Assembly: GCA_964626205.1 (NCBI GenBank)
Contig: CAZVED010000030.1
Span: 1 to 5,641, forward strand
DNA length: 5,641 nt
Origin: CAZVED01 sp964626205
Lineage (GTDB): Bacteria; Patescibacteriota; Patescibacteriia; SG8-24
Reading direction: 5' to 3'
The notes below the pieces were generated by a model. It was not told the origin of the DNA and did no database searches. It was given only the letters and a program-made list of their open reading frames with translations. Position numbers and translations under genes: made by a program. Each line of letters begins with the position of its first letter. The first letter of the stretch is position 1. Of the stretch, positions 1 to 5,527 are shown one piece after another.

Positions 1-260
1 AGCTCCACCATCACCACATCCTTACCCTCCGCGATATTCCAGATCTCGTACTTCCGCCCTTTGATGGGGTAGACCTCGGCCATCTCATTGCTGGGGTCGG
101 CCTTGGTCCGATGGAACAGACGCTTGCCTTTGTGCCCCATATCCACCCAGGTCATCATGTAATCCTTGGTAATCTTCTTCAGTGCCGCTCCGACATCTCC
201 CCGCACCTCATCATGAAGGACTGTGATGACCGTCCGAATGTTTTTGCTGTACTTCGGCAT
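1..260 (-). CDS. Probable NTF2-like (SnoaL-like) protein, N-terminal 86 codons, runs off left edge
   Basis: The minus-strand frame opens at ATG 260-258 (MPKYSKN...) and stays open to base 1, so the C-terminal part is missing. What can be seen is an amphipathic N-terminal helix (residues about 8-30, VITVLHDEVRGDVGAALKKI), an aromatic patch (DYMMTWVDMGH), and a strand-like end (YEIWNIAEGKDVVMVE). This order, helix first and then strands ending in a 'charged-V-x-V-E' strand, fits the small cone-shaped NTF2-like/SnoaL-like fold. That superfamily includes ligand-binding proteins and small hydrolases or isomerases. The assignment comes from recall of similar sequences and no function follows from it. 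No Shine-Dalgarno precedes the ATG. Four of its five Arg codons are CGG, whereas the ndk coding sequence upstream favours CGC and CGT. Existence as a gene is likely; the family is moderately likely. Confidence 0.6.
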   Translation of the reverse strand, partial: MPKYSKNIRTVITVLHDEVRGDVGAALKKITKDYMMTWVDMGHKGKRLFHRTKADPSNEMAEVYPIKGRKYEIWNIAEGKDVVMVE

Positions 261-299
261 GTGCCAGTGGAGGTTAAGGGATACTGAGAATCTTCCTGC

Positions 300-308
300 A
301 GTATAGCA
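300..308 (-). promoter_or_regulatory. Possible extended -10 promoter for the NTF2-like gene
   Basis: On the minus strand the sequence TGCTATACT matches an extended -10 element (TGn followed by TATACT, 5 of 6 consensus bases). It starts immediately after the ndk terminator hairpin. No convincing -35 hexamer lies 17 bp upstream, which is common for extended -10 promoters. Transcription would start roughly 35 nt before the ATG at 260. The element is short and could be chance. Confidence 0.4.
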
Positions 309-333
309 AAAAGAGGCCATGCGGCCTCTTTTT
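308..333 (-). terminator. Intrinsic terminator of ndk
   Basis: A perfect 11-bp inverted repeat (308-318 with 323-333) has the loop 319-322. The stem core is GAGGCC/GGCCTC, flanked by A5 on one side and T5 on the other, so the minus-strand transcript ends in a U tract. It begins 8 bases after the ndk stop codon. Its symmetry would also let it stop plus-strand transcription, but no plus-strand gene is present. Confidence 0.85.
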
Positions 334-341
334 TCTCTCCC

Positions 342-839
342 TTACTTCGCGATCGTGTGCTTGGTGTACTGCGGGGCGTACTCCACGAGCTCCTCCGGCT
401 TGAACCAGACAGCGAGCTCGGTCTCTGCATCCTTCTCGTCGCTCGAGGCATGGATAAGGTTGAAGACACCGATCTTCTTCTCGTCGGCATGCGCGAACGA
501 AACATGCGCGTAGTCACCACGGATCGTGCCTGGCGCAGCCGTTGCCGGCTCCGTAGCGCCGACCATCTTGCGGACGACCGCGATGGCGCCGACACCTTCG
601 AGGGCGATCGCGACAATAGGGCCCATCGTGATCATGTCGAGCATCATCTTGCGAACCTCCTCGCCGCGGCGCTTTGCGAGGTCTTCGGTGTAGTGCATGC
701 GCGCGGTATCCTGCTCGGAAACGAGCAGCTTCATGCCGACAATCGTCAGACCGACACGCTCGAAACGAGAGAGAATGTCGCCGACGATACCACGGTCGAG
801 GGCATCGGGCTTGAGAAGCACCAAGGTGCGTTGGATCAT
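342..839 (-). CDS. ndk: Nucleoside diphosphate kinase
   Basis: This cytoplasmic enzyme transfers the gamma phosphate of ATP to other (d)NDPs through a phospho-histidine, balancing NTP and dNTP pools. The family signature is complete. It has K10 in LLKPDA, Y50, R90 before the GATEP motif, R107 in PGTIRGDY, N127, and the catalytic H130 in NLIHASSD. The C-terminal WF pair follows at 145-146. At 165 residues it is longer than the usual 140-150 because about ten extra residues (within 111-126) lie between the RGDY motif and the catalytic His motif. A normal Ndk has only about six residues there. The start MIQRTLVLLKPD is the standard Ndk N-terminus, although no good Shine-Dalgarno precedes it. The gene has its own promoter and terminator but could also receive read-through from the comEC operon, since no terminator separates them. 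Confidence 0.97.
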   Translation of the reverse strand: MIQRTLVLLKPDALDRGIVGDILSRFERVGLTIVGMKLLVSEQDTARMHYTEDLAKRRGEEVRKMMLDMITMGPIVAIALEGVGAIAVVRKMVGATEPATAAPGTIRGDYAHVSFAHADEKKIGVFNLIHASSDEKDAETELAVWFKPEELVEYAPQYTKHTIAK

Positions 840-869
840 AGATGAAACGTTAACTCTTAGAATGGAGGC

Positions 870-898
870 ATACTATAGGAAAACGTTCCGAATATCAA
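870..898 (-). promoter_or_regulatory. Probable ndk promoter
   Basis: On the minus strand a -35 hexamer TTGATA (893-898) and a -10 TAGTAT (870-875) are separated by 17 bp. An overlapping alternative -10, TATAGT (872-877), would have a 15-bp spacer. The predicted 5' leader is about 25 nt. The -35 lies just past the stop codon of the upstream MBL gene, so the promoter fills the whole 61-bp gap between the two genes. Confidence 0.6.
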
Positions 899-900
899 GT

Positions 901-1779
901 CTACGGAGCGCTGTAGTACCACGACAAGCACAGAATACGGCACGACTGCACATGCATGGTATCGTCGCGAAAGACCGCGCGGACCGTCCCGTGAAGGTCT
1001 GTGCGCCACACACGATACCCGGCTGCCAAAGTGCTCAACACCACCGCCGGAGCAGGATGCCCATGGCGATTGTCTTCTCCTGCGCTCATCACCGCGTCCG
1101 TCCCGCCAACCGCGGTAAGAAACGCTTCGGACGACGACGTCGTGCTGCCGTGGTGGCCGTTCTTCAAGAGATGCGCACGGAGTCCTCCCCGACGCACGAG
1201 TTCCGCCTCCTCCGCGACACCAGCGTCACCCGTGAGGATGGCGAGCGCCGGCTTATCGGTTGGTACGGTGACGTCACGGACGCGGAGCATGACGGAATCC
1301 GCATTGCGTTCCTTGCGTGGCGTAGCAGCATCCGGCCAGAGCACGTCGGCAACAAGGCGGTCAGAAATGCGAATGATGTCGCCTGTCGCGACCGTGACCA
1401 CGCGCGCACCATGCTCCTTTGCGAGCGCGAGGAGTTCGCGGTAATACGCCGGCTCGTCCGCGTGCGTCGCAACGACGAGCGTCCCGATGCGGTACCGCCC
1501 GAGGATCCATGCGAGGCCGCGATAGTGATCCGCGTCCGGATGCGTGATGACGACCGTCTCGATGACGCGATCGCGGAATGGCATGGACGCACCGAGCCGC
1601 GCAACGACACTGCCGTCCGGTCCTGCATCAACAAGAAGCTGCTGCAACCCGTCGGTGATGAGCACGGCGTCGCCCTGTCCGATGTCCAGCACGTCGATGC
1701 GGACTCCCCCGCTCCCCACGGCATGGAGCGCGAGAAACGATGCGAGCATGCTTCCCACGACGATACGAGCAGCATTCAT
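901..1779 (-). CDS. ComEC-type metallo-beta-lactamase domain protein (C-terminal half of split ComEC)
   Basis: This 292-residue protein matches the C-terminal nuclease-like domain of ComEC/Rec2. In order it has RIDVLDIGQGDAVLI (27-41, the 'VGQGDA' strand), LLVDAG (48-53), the metal-binding motif HPDADH (80-85), LTGD (182-185), KNGHHGS (206-212), SAGEDN and GHP (232-241), and YRVWRTDLHGTV (255-266). All metal-ligand motifs expected for the family are present, so it is probably active. In ComEC this domain is thought to act on incoming DNA on the outer side of the membrane. Residues 4-22 form a hydrophobic N-terminal segment, a signal peptide or membrane anchor, which would place the domain outside the cytoplasm. 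The start was chosen because its ATG overlaps the upstream comEC stop as ATGA (1776-1779), the hallmark of translational coupling. The frame is open further upstream, but that stretch is antisense-like shadow over the comEC coding region. It most likely works with the upstream channel protein. Confidence 0.93.
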   Translation of the reverse strand: MNAARIVVGSMLASFLALHAVGSGGVRIDVLDIGQGDAVLITDGLQQLLVDAGPDGSVVARLGASMPFRDRVIETVVITHPDADHYRGLAWILGRYRIGTLVVATHADEPAYYRELLALAKEHGARVVTVATGDIIRISDRLVADVLWPDAATPRKERNADSVMLRVRDVTVPTDKPALAILTGDAGVAEEAELVRRGGLRAHLLKNGHHGSTTSSSEAFLTAVGGTDAVMSAGEDNRHGHPAPAVVLSTLAAGYRVWRTDLHGTVRAVFRDDTMHVQSCRILCLSWYYSAP

Positions 1780-3263
1780 ACAGACGGCGTCGCGCGCAGA
1801 TGCGCAGGTTTCGGGCGATGCACCGCCACCCATAGTGCAATGACGCAGGCGTATCCGGCCGCGAGCCCCCACGCGGGAAGTGGCACAGCATGCGCTGGGA
1901 ATCGTTCCGCTGCGACGCGAATAACGAGGAGGATGAACCGCACGATGCCTGAGACGACGAGCGCAAGAAGGAGTCCGAGTGCATCCGCAGGTATCGCGAT
2001 GAGCAATGAGACCGCGCCCACGACCATGATGACCGGAATCAGCGGGAGTACTGCGAGGTTCACCAGAATTGCCGTGGGCGGCAGCATACCGAACGCATAG
2101 AGCGTGAGCGGCAACGTGGCGAGCGTCGCGGCCGACGTCTCTGCGGCCATGCGACGAAACCCGACGGCGCTCGGCATCCATGCAAAGAACGTCTCGAACG
2201 GTTTCCCGAACGCCTGCAGCCCCATGACTGCGACGAAGGAAAGCTGGAACCCGGCGTCATGCGCGAGGACGAGCGGATTCACGGCGACCATGACCGCTGC
2301 TGCGGCAAGCAGCGCGATGACGCCACCGTACCTTCGCCGGTACAACCGCGCAGCGAGCCCAGCGCAACCCATGCATGCCGCGCGCACCACCGACGCTTCC
2401 GCGCCGGCAAGAATAGTGAACGCCGCAACGACCCCGGCTGTTGCCACTGCAGCCTGACGCCGCGCAAGACCGCCGACCGCGAGAAGAAACGTCATGAGCG
2501 TCACAAGCTGTGTGACGTTGTATCCCGACACCGCAAGAATGTGCGATGTTCCGGTCTGCCGGAATGCGTCCTTGAGATCACGCGTGAGACCGTCCGTCTG
2601 GCCGACGAGCAACCCCATGAGCATTGATGCATCCGGCTCTGTGTACAGCGCGTCGGCTTTCCGACGCATTGCGGTACGAAGCGCGTCGATGCCGGCAATC
2701 GGTGCGGGCGGAGCATGGCGACCGATCACTGTCGGCGAAGACCAGATGGAGCAGCGATGCGTGATGCCGCGTACGCGGAGGTAGTCGTCATAGCCAGGAC
2801 CAGGTTCCGCACGCACAACATCCGCCGCACACGACCACCGCACAATGTCGCCCGCGGCGAGACGTGTACGCTCCGGCGTCGTGACGAGCATAGAACCGAT
2901 GTCGACCTCTGCAACAAACTGCATGCCGTACGGAGTATCTTTTGGTGGCGATGCGATACGCCCGACGTATGCCGATGATGGCAAGCGTGACGGTCCGTCC
3001 AGCTCCGGTGTAAGAATCGCGTCGTATCGAAGGAAGCCGGCTGTGGCAAAAAGAATCAGCGCGGAACATGTCGCCATACGGCCTCGCGAGGCAACCATGA
3101 ACATAATCGCACTGAACGCACATGCTGCAGCGGCACTATCGCGCGCGGTGACAAGCTCGGCGAGCGGTACTTCGCGTACAGTATGCGAAGCTGCACCAGC
3201 AAGAAACGCCAAGCACGCGGCGGCAAAGCGGAGGGACGGTGAAGTACAGAGGCGGTCGAGCAT
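1776..3263 (-). CDS. comEC: ComEC/Rec2-family DNA uptake channel, membrane domain only
   Basis: This 495-residue polytopic inner-membrane protein would form the channel through which single-stranded DNA enters during transformation. Residues 10-80 contain two or three membrane segments. Residues about 85-180 form the soluble beta-rich DUF4131-like domain (YVGRIASPPKD...). The Competence domain follows, with its signature GTSHILAVSGYNV (238-250), an AGAEASVVRAACMG helix (286-299), DAGFQLSFVAVMG (336-348), and helices up to about residue 481. A full-length ComEC is usually about 700-800 residues with a C-terminal metallo-beta-lactamase domain. Here that domain is a separate gene overlapping by 4 bp. 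The ATG at 3263-3261 has no Shine-Dalgarno, but a promoter lies 6 bp upstream of it, suggesting a leaderless message. No comEA, pilus or other competence genes are in the window. Confidence 0.95.
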   Translation of the reverse strand: MLDRLCTSPSLRFAAACLAFLAGAASHTVREVPLAELVTARDSAAAACAFSAIMFMVASRGRMATCSALILFATAGFLRYDAILTPELDGPSRLPSSAYVGRIASPPKDTPYGMQFVAEVDIGSMLVTTPERTRLAAGDIVRWSCAADVVRAEPGPGYDDYLRVRGITHRCSIWSSPTVIGRHAPPAPIAGIDALRTAMRRKADALYTEPDASMLMGLLVGQTDGLTRDLKDAFRQTGTSHILAVSGYNVTQLVTLMTFLLAVGGLARRQAAVATAGVVAAFTILAGAEASVVRAACMGCAGLAARLYRRRYGGVIALLAAAAVMVAVNPLVLAHDAGFQLSFVAVMGLQAFGKPFETFFAWMPSAVGFRRMAAETSAATLATLPLTLYAFGMLPPTAILVNLAVLPLIPVIMVVGAVSLLIAIPADALGLLLALVVSGIVRFILLVIRVAAERFPAHAVPLPAWGLAAGYACVIALWVAVHRPKPAHLRATPSV

Positions 3264-3269
3264 GCGCGG

Positions 3270-3298
3270 TATCTAGCGGAGATGTGAAAAATCCGCAA
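3270..3298 (-). promoter_or_regulatory. Probable comEC operon promoter, leaderless geometry
   Basis: On the minus strand TTGCGG (3293-3298) and TAGATA (3270-3275) are separated by exactly 17 bp. Only six bases separate the -10 from the ATG, so the expected transcription start coincides with the start codon. The hexamers are only partial matches to consensus, so confidence rests on the spacing and on the absence of a ribosome site. Confidence 0.45.
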
Positions 3299-3325
3299 CT
3301 GCGCGCGACGACCAGGCTGATGCAG

Positions 3326-3415
3326 TGTCATTGCGAGGGCCTTTAGGCCCGAAGCAATCCCGTCCATGCTCGGGATTGCTTCGGGTAGGCGAGTACGCCC
3401 ACCCTCGCAATGACA
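3326..3415. repeat. Nested palindromic dispersed repeat ('GTCATTGCGAGG...CGAAGCAATCC' type)
   Basis: The outer arms TGTCATTGCGAGGG (3326-3339) and CCCTCGCAATGACA (3402-3415) are a perfect 14-bp inverted repeat. Inside, 3348-3362 and 3371-3385 form a perfect 15-bp stem with an 8-nt loop. Two further short stems flank it: GGGCC/GGCCC around TTTA (3337-3350) and GGCG/CGCC around AGTA (3388-3399). Folded, the element could form a cloverleaf-like shape, although the stems compete for some bases. Sequences starting with GTCATTGCGAGG and containing CGAAGCAATCC are recalled as a common intergenic repeat in many bacterial genomes. No target-site duplication is evident. No gene is present in it; the peptide it can encode is a well-known artefact of this repeat type. 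Confidence 0.85.
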
Positions 3416-3425
3416 CATTTTCACA

Positions 3426-3475
3426 TGAGGCGCGACAACGATGACAGGGCGCAAAAAGACCGCTCCCGTCGGAAA
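3426..3475. repeat. 50-bp repeat, copy 1
   Basis: This stretch matches 5470-5520. The 26-base block 3450-3475 differs from 5495-5520 at a single base, and the core CGCAAAAAGACCGCTCC is identical. The 24-25 bases to the left match with small indels. On the minus strand the copy can fold into an imperfect hairpin with a U-rich loop (GACGGG with CCTGTC plus GCG/CGC). It lies 15-20 bases beyond the terminator of the membrane protein gene, next to the large palindrome. Confidence 0.8.
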
Positions 3476-3489
3476 TACTCCAAAAACTA

Positions 3490-3514
3490 AAAACGCCCCC
3501 GATAATCGGGGGCG
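3490..3514 (-). terminator. Intrinsic terminator of the 407-residue membrane protein gene
   Basis: The stem CGCCCCCG/CGGGGGCG (3494-3501 with 3507-3514) has the loop ATAAT. On the minus strand it is followed by TTTTTAGTTTTT. It begins five bases after the stop codon at 3520-3522. Confidence 0.9.
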
Positions 3515-3519
3515 CTCAC

Positions 3520-4743
3520 TTAACGAGAGAGCGGTTTGCAGTTCTTTGCTTTGAGATCGAGGTAGCGCAGGCGGATGCTGCGGTACCGTGCGGGAACCGA
3601 CGCCACACCAGAGGTTGGCGAGCCGGACTCGCAGCACAGTGCCTCGATCTCTTCGTCCGTGACGACGCCGGGTAGCGGACGGTGCTGCACGCGGTCGGCG
3701 AGACGGCCCGCGAGCTCGATGAGCTTCCGCGTGATACCGAACTTTCCAAGAACGAACGCGACGACAAGCACAAGAATTGGAACCACGACGACCAGAGCGA
3801 TCATGATCGCATACCCCATCAGGATACCGCTCGTGACGAACCCGAGAAACGTTTCCGACGATGGGAACCATGAGGGCAAGCGCCCTGGGTTCGCCATTGC
3901 GAGCAGCCCCGTGAGCAGTACCATGAACGGAGCGAGCGGCAATAGCGCGAGACGCCATGGCGCGCCGTCGTGCCGTGGAAGCCAGAACATGCGTCCCGAG
4001 AACCCCTGCTCGTCGTTCATGAAGTCTCTCCACGAATACCGCAGCGGGTTCAGGATCTTGAACTTCGGCCATCCGCCGGCGAACGCGCCGAGCAGGAGGA
4101 AGAAGCTTCGTGCGACCACAGACAGGAGCAAGATGAGGCCGAGGAACGGGTACAGTAGCCGGAGCCGCTGCACACCACATTCGTCCTCCGGACGCGCTCG
4201 GAAGAACGCGCCGACGAGCTCCCTCTCCCACTTCGCCGGTGGCTTACCGAATGCTTCGGCGGGAACATCGACGTCGAGATGTGCACGGTACCGTGCAGCA
4301 TGAGCCTCTGCGACCACGAGCCTGTCCTGAAGCTCCTGAAGATGCTCCGTGGAACACATCTCCTTGGCTTCGCGCATCTCCTCACGGAGACGTTCCGGAA
4401 AGCCACGCATGCACGAACCGTCGTACGACAAGACGTTCTTGTCGTATCGTCCGTACGACATGCCGAGGAACTCGTTCTTTACCGACACGTCAGACCTGCC
4501 GCACACCACCTCCGCGAAGATGCGGCACGGGCCGGGCGCCACGAACGAGATGAACGCCATGCGCTGACCGAGCGGTTCCACGAAGCGACGCTCGCGGAAT
4601 ACGGAATAGTCCTCCTGCGGCGCAACGATGATGACGACGTAGCTCTCCCCGACGGTCGCCCGTGCGGAATCCCGATCCAAGCACCACGACAGCGCCACCG
4701 CACCTTGGGAAAGGTCGCGGCCTTCGAGTGACAATTTCAGCAT
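3520..4743 (-). CDS. Unrecognised membrane protein with soluble N-terminal domain
   Basis: I do not recognise this 407-residue protein. Residues 1-110 look like a beta-rich soluble domain with a motif GAVALSWCLDRDSA (14-27) and no signal peptide. Residues about 113-156 are charged and helical, probably a coiled coil (RLREEMREAKEM, HLQELQDRLVVAEAHAARYRAHL). Hydrophobic segments follow at about 196-221, 263-284 and 299-333, the last long enough for one long or two short membrane helices. The loop 222-262 is rich in aromatics (GGWPKFKILNPLRYSWRDF). The tail 334-407 is soluble, has an acidic patch (TDEEIEALCCES) and ends basic. The start at 4743 is set by GAGGAGG four bases upstream. A start 39 codons earlier would cross the preceding terminator and promoter. 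The gene is a single unit with its own promoter and terminator. Possible roles such as sensing or membrane scaffolding are guesses, and none is supported. Confidence 0.85.
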   Translation of the reverse strand: MLKLSLEGRDLSQGAVALSWCLDRDSARATVGESYVVIIVAPQEDYSVFRERRFVEPLGQRMAFISFVAPGPCRIFAEVVCGRSDVSVKNEFLGMSYGRYDKNVLSYDGSCMRGFPERLREEMREAKEMCSTEHLQELQDRLVVAEAHAARYRAHLDVDVPAEAFGKPPAKWERELVGAFFRARPEDECGVQRLRLLYPFLGLILLLSVVARSFFLLLGAFAGGWPKFKILNPLRYSWRDFMNDEQGFSGRMFWLPRHDGAPWRLALLPLAPFMVLLTGLLAMANPGRLPSWFPSSETFLGFVTSGILMGYAIMIALVVVVPILVLVVAFVLGKFGITRKLIELAGRLADRVQHRPLPGVVTDEEIEALCCESGSPTSGVASVPARYRSIRLRYLDLKAKNCKPLSR

Positions 4744-4747
4744 GGGG

Positions 4748-4754
4748 CCTCCTC
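4748..4754 (-). promoter_or_regulatory. Shine-Dalgarno site deciding the start at 4743
   Basis: GAGGAGG on the minus strand lies four bases before the ATG (MLKLSLEG). It rules in favour of this start over the longer open frame reaching 4860. Confidence 0.8.
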
Positions 4755-4776
4755 GCGATACAAAGATCGCACGGTC

Positions 4777-4805
4777 CTTGTAGCAAGAACGGGTGCTTGC
4801 GTCAA
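4777..4805 (-). promoter_or_regulatory. Probable promoter of the 407-residue membrane protein gene
   Basis: The minus strand has TTGACG (4800-4805, 5 of 6 consensus) and TACAAG (4777-4782, 4 of 6) with a 17-bp spacer. The expected leader is about 25-30 nt and contains the Shine-Dalgarno. The site sits between the terminator of the YunG-like gene and this gene, as expected for an independent unit. Confidence 0.7.
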
Positions 4806-4822
4806 GCCTGGGCGCGATCGAT

Positions 4823-4851
4823 AAAAACAAAAAACCCGGCATGCCGCCGGG
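4823..4851 (-). terminator. Intrinsic terminator of the YunG-like gene
   Basis: The stem CCCGGC/GCCGGG (4835-4840 with 4846-4851) has the loop ATGCC. On the minus strand it is followed by TTTTTTGTTTTTAT. It begins five bases after the stop codon. Confidence 0.9.
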
Positions 4852-4856
4852 CCATC

Positions 4857-5321
4857 TCAATCGCTGTCAGGCTCCACCAAAGGAGCGACGACGTAACGCT
4901 CGTACCGACCCATGAGCAGGTCGTAACGTTCGGGAATTTGCAGCCGCTTCGCGATGTAGCCCTTGAGCATGTCTTGGCGGGTCACGACGTACCCCGGCGG
5001 AATGATCGTACCTTCCGGATACTGCATATCCGTGAGATCCACCTCGGTGCCGTGGGGCGAGTCACCAGCACCATCGTCCTTGTCTCCATCTTCGGCAGAA
5101 GCTTTCACCGGAAGACGGTTGAAGTAGTGCGCACCGTAGCCCCGCACGAACGTGCGGACAATCTCGCCGCCACAGAGCTGCTGCACGAGCAGTGCCGTGA
5201 CGTCGCTCTGCCCCAGCGCCGGGTTGAGATCGCTCCAATGTCCTTGGGTGGACAAACTCGCAGTATCGCGGCACCAGACGAGCGGAAGCGTCGCTTTCAG
5301 GAACGGGATCAGGTCGTCCAT
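4857..5321 (-). CDS. YunG-like protein of unknown function
   Basis: This 154-residue soluble protein resembles the YunG family recalled from Bacillus and others. The family pattern is visible: NPALGQSDVTALLVQ (33-47), GGEIVRTFV (51-59), GAHYFNRLP (63-71), then EVDLTDMQYPEG (93-104) and a C-terminal stretch ending in ERYDLLMGRYERYV. In recalled relatives the first motif reads GQCxVTAL. Here the Cys position is Ser39, while H65 and D95 remain. If the family uses a Cys-His-Asp site, this copy may be altered. An acidic, gap-like insert (residues 73-92, rich in D, G and S) separates the HYFNRL and DLT motifs, where relatives run almost directly on. A very strong ribosome site and promoter precede it and a terminator follows, so it is a single-gene unit. 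No biochemical role is known to me. Confidence 0.85.
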   Translation of the reverse strand: MDDLIPFLKATLPLVWCRDTASLSTQGHWSDLNPALGQSDVTALLVQQLCGGEIVRTFVRGYGAHYFNRLPVKASAEDGDKDDGAGDSPHGTEVDLTDMQYPEGTIIPPGYVVTRQDMLKGYIAKRLQIPERYDLLMGRYERYVVAPLVEPDSD

Positions 5322-5328
5322 GGACAGA

Positions 5329-5335
5329 CCTCCTT
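5329..5335 (-). promoter_or_regulatory. Strong Shine-Dalgarno of the YunG-like gene
   Basis: AAGGAGG (extending to AAGGAGGT) on the minus strand lies seven bases before the ATG at 5321. This is near-ideal spacing and fixes the start. Confidence 0.9.
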
Positions 5336-5344
5336 CCGCGAATG

Positions 5345-5373
5345 ACCGTAACGCGCGCGCCCTAGAGTGTCAA
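5345..5373 (-). promoter_or_regulatory. Probable promoter of the YunG-like gene
   Basis: On the minus strand a perfect -35 TTGACA (5368-5373) is followed after 17 bp by TACGGT (5345-5350, which keeps the key T, A and final T). The spacer is very GC-rich (GGGCGCGCGCG), which may make the promoter weak or supercoiling-dependent. The layout parallels the promoter at 4777-4805. Confidence 0.65.
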
Positions 5374-5451
5374 CGGTGGCGAGCGGATGGCGAAACATCC
5401 AACCAGAGCACGAGCGAGGATTTTTGCGGACTGCCTAGAAGGAGGGGTGAA

Positions 5452-5470
5452 ATCGGTGCAGCGCACCGAT
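5452..5470. repeat. Perfect 8-bp hairpin, no T tract
   Basis: ATCGGTGC (5452-5459) and GCACCGAT (5463-5470) form a perfect inverted repeat around AGC. Neither strand has a following T run, so it is not an intrinsic terminator. It lies directly beside repeat copy 2 and could belong to that element or be an operator. Copy 1 of the repeat has no matching hairpin at this position. Confidence 0.5.
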
Positions 5471-5520
5471 GAGGCCCCGACGACAACGGCAGGCCGCAAA
5501 AAGACCGCTCCTGTCGGAAA
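5470..5520. repeat. 50-bp repeat, copy 2
   Basis: This is the partner of 3426-3475, with one mismatch over the right-hand 26 bases. It lies 7 bases beyond the terminator hairpin of the right-edge gene, as seen in the direction of minus-strand transcription, which repeats the context of copy 1. Confidence 0.8.
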
Positions 5521-5527
5521 AGCGAGA

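Noticed and set aside
1765..1795. Programmed frameshift joining the two ComEC halves
   Set aside because: No slippery heptamer or downstream structure is evident, and the ATGA overlap gives an ordinary start for the second protein.
697..2100. Long plus-strand open frame (467 codons) and smaller plus-strand frames over ndk and the ComEC genes
   Set aside because: It lies antisense to three genes with clear family motifs. Its translation is Arg/Thr/Ala-rich with no domain, and such open antisense frames are expected in GC-rich DNA.
1780..2181. N-terminal extension of the metallo-beta-lactamase gene to 2181
   Set aside because: The extension overlaps the comEC coding region out of frame, is low-complexity and Arg-rich, and the ATGA-coupled start at 1779 explains the gene better.
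3326..3415. tRNA or other structured RNA gene suggested by the cloverleaf shape
   Set aside because: The stem lengths (14, 5, 15 and 4 bp) do not fit a tRNA, there is no T-loop or anticodon pattern, and the ends match a dispersed DNA repeat.
3056..4231. Minus-strand open frame of 391 codons across the intergenic gap
   Set aside because: It is out of frame with both real genes and passes through a terminator and the palindromic repeat. Its only familiar stretch (CHCEGG...LPEAIPSMDGIASG) is the known spurious translation of that repeat.
4744..4860. Upstream start for the 407-residue membrane protein
   Set aside because: The extra 39 codons would cover the YunG-like terminator and this gene's own promoter and ribosome site.
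4662..5345. Plus-strand open frame over the YunG-like gene
   Set aside because: It is antisense to a gene with a strong promoter, ribosome site, motifs and terminator, and has no domain of its own.
5385..5400. Small hairpin GGATG-GCGAAA-CATCC upstream of the YunG-like promoter
   Set aside because: A 5-bp stem with no conserved context is expected by chance in this sequence.
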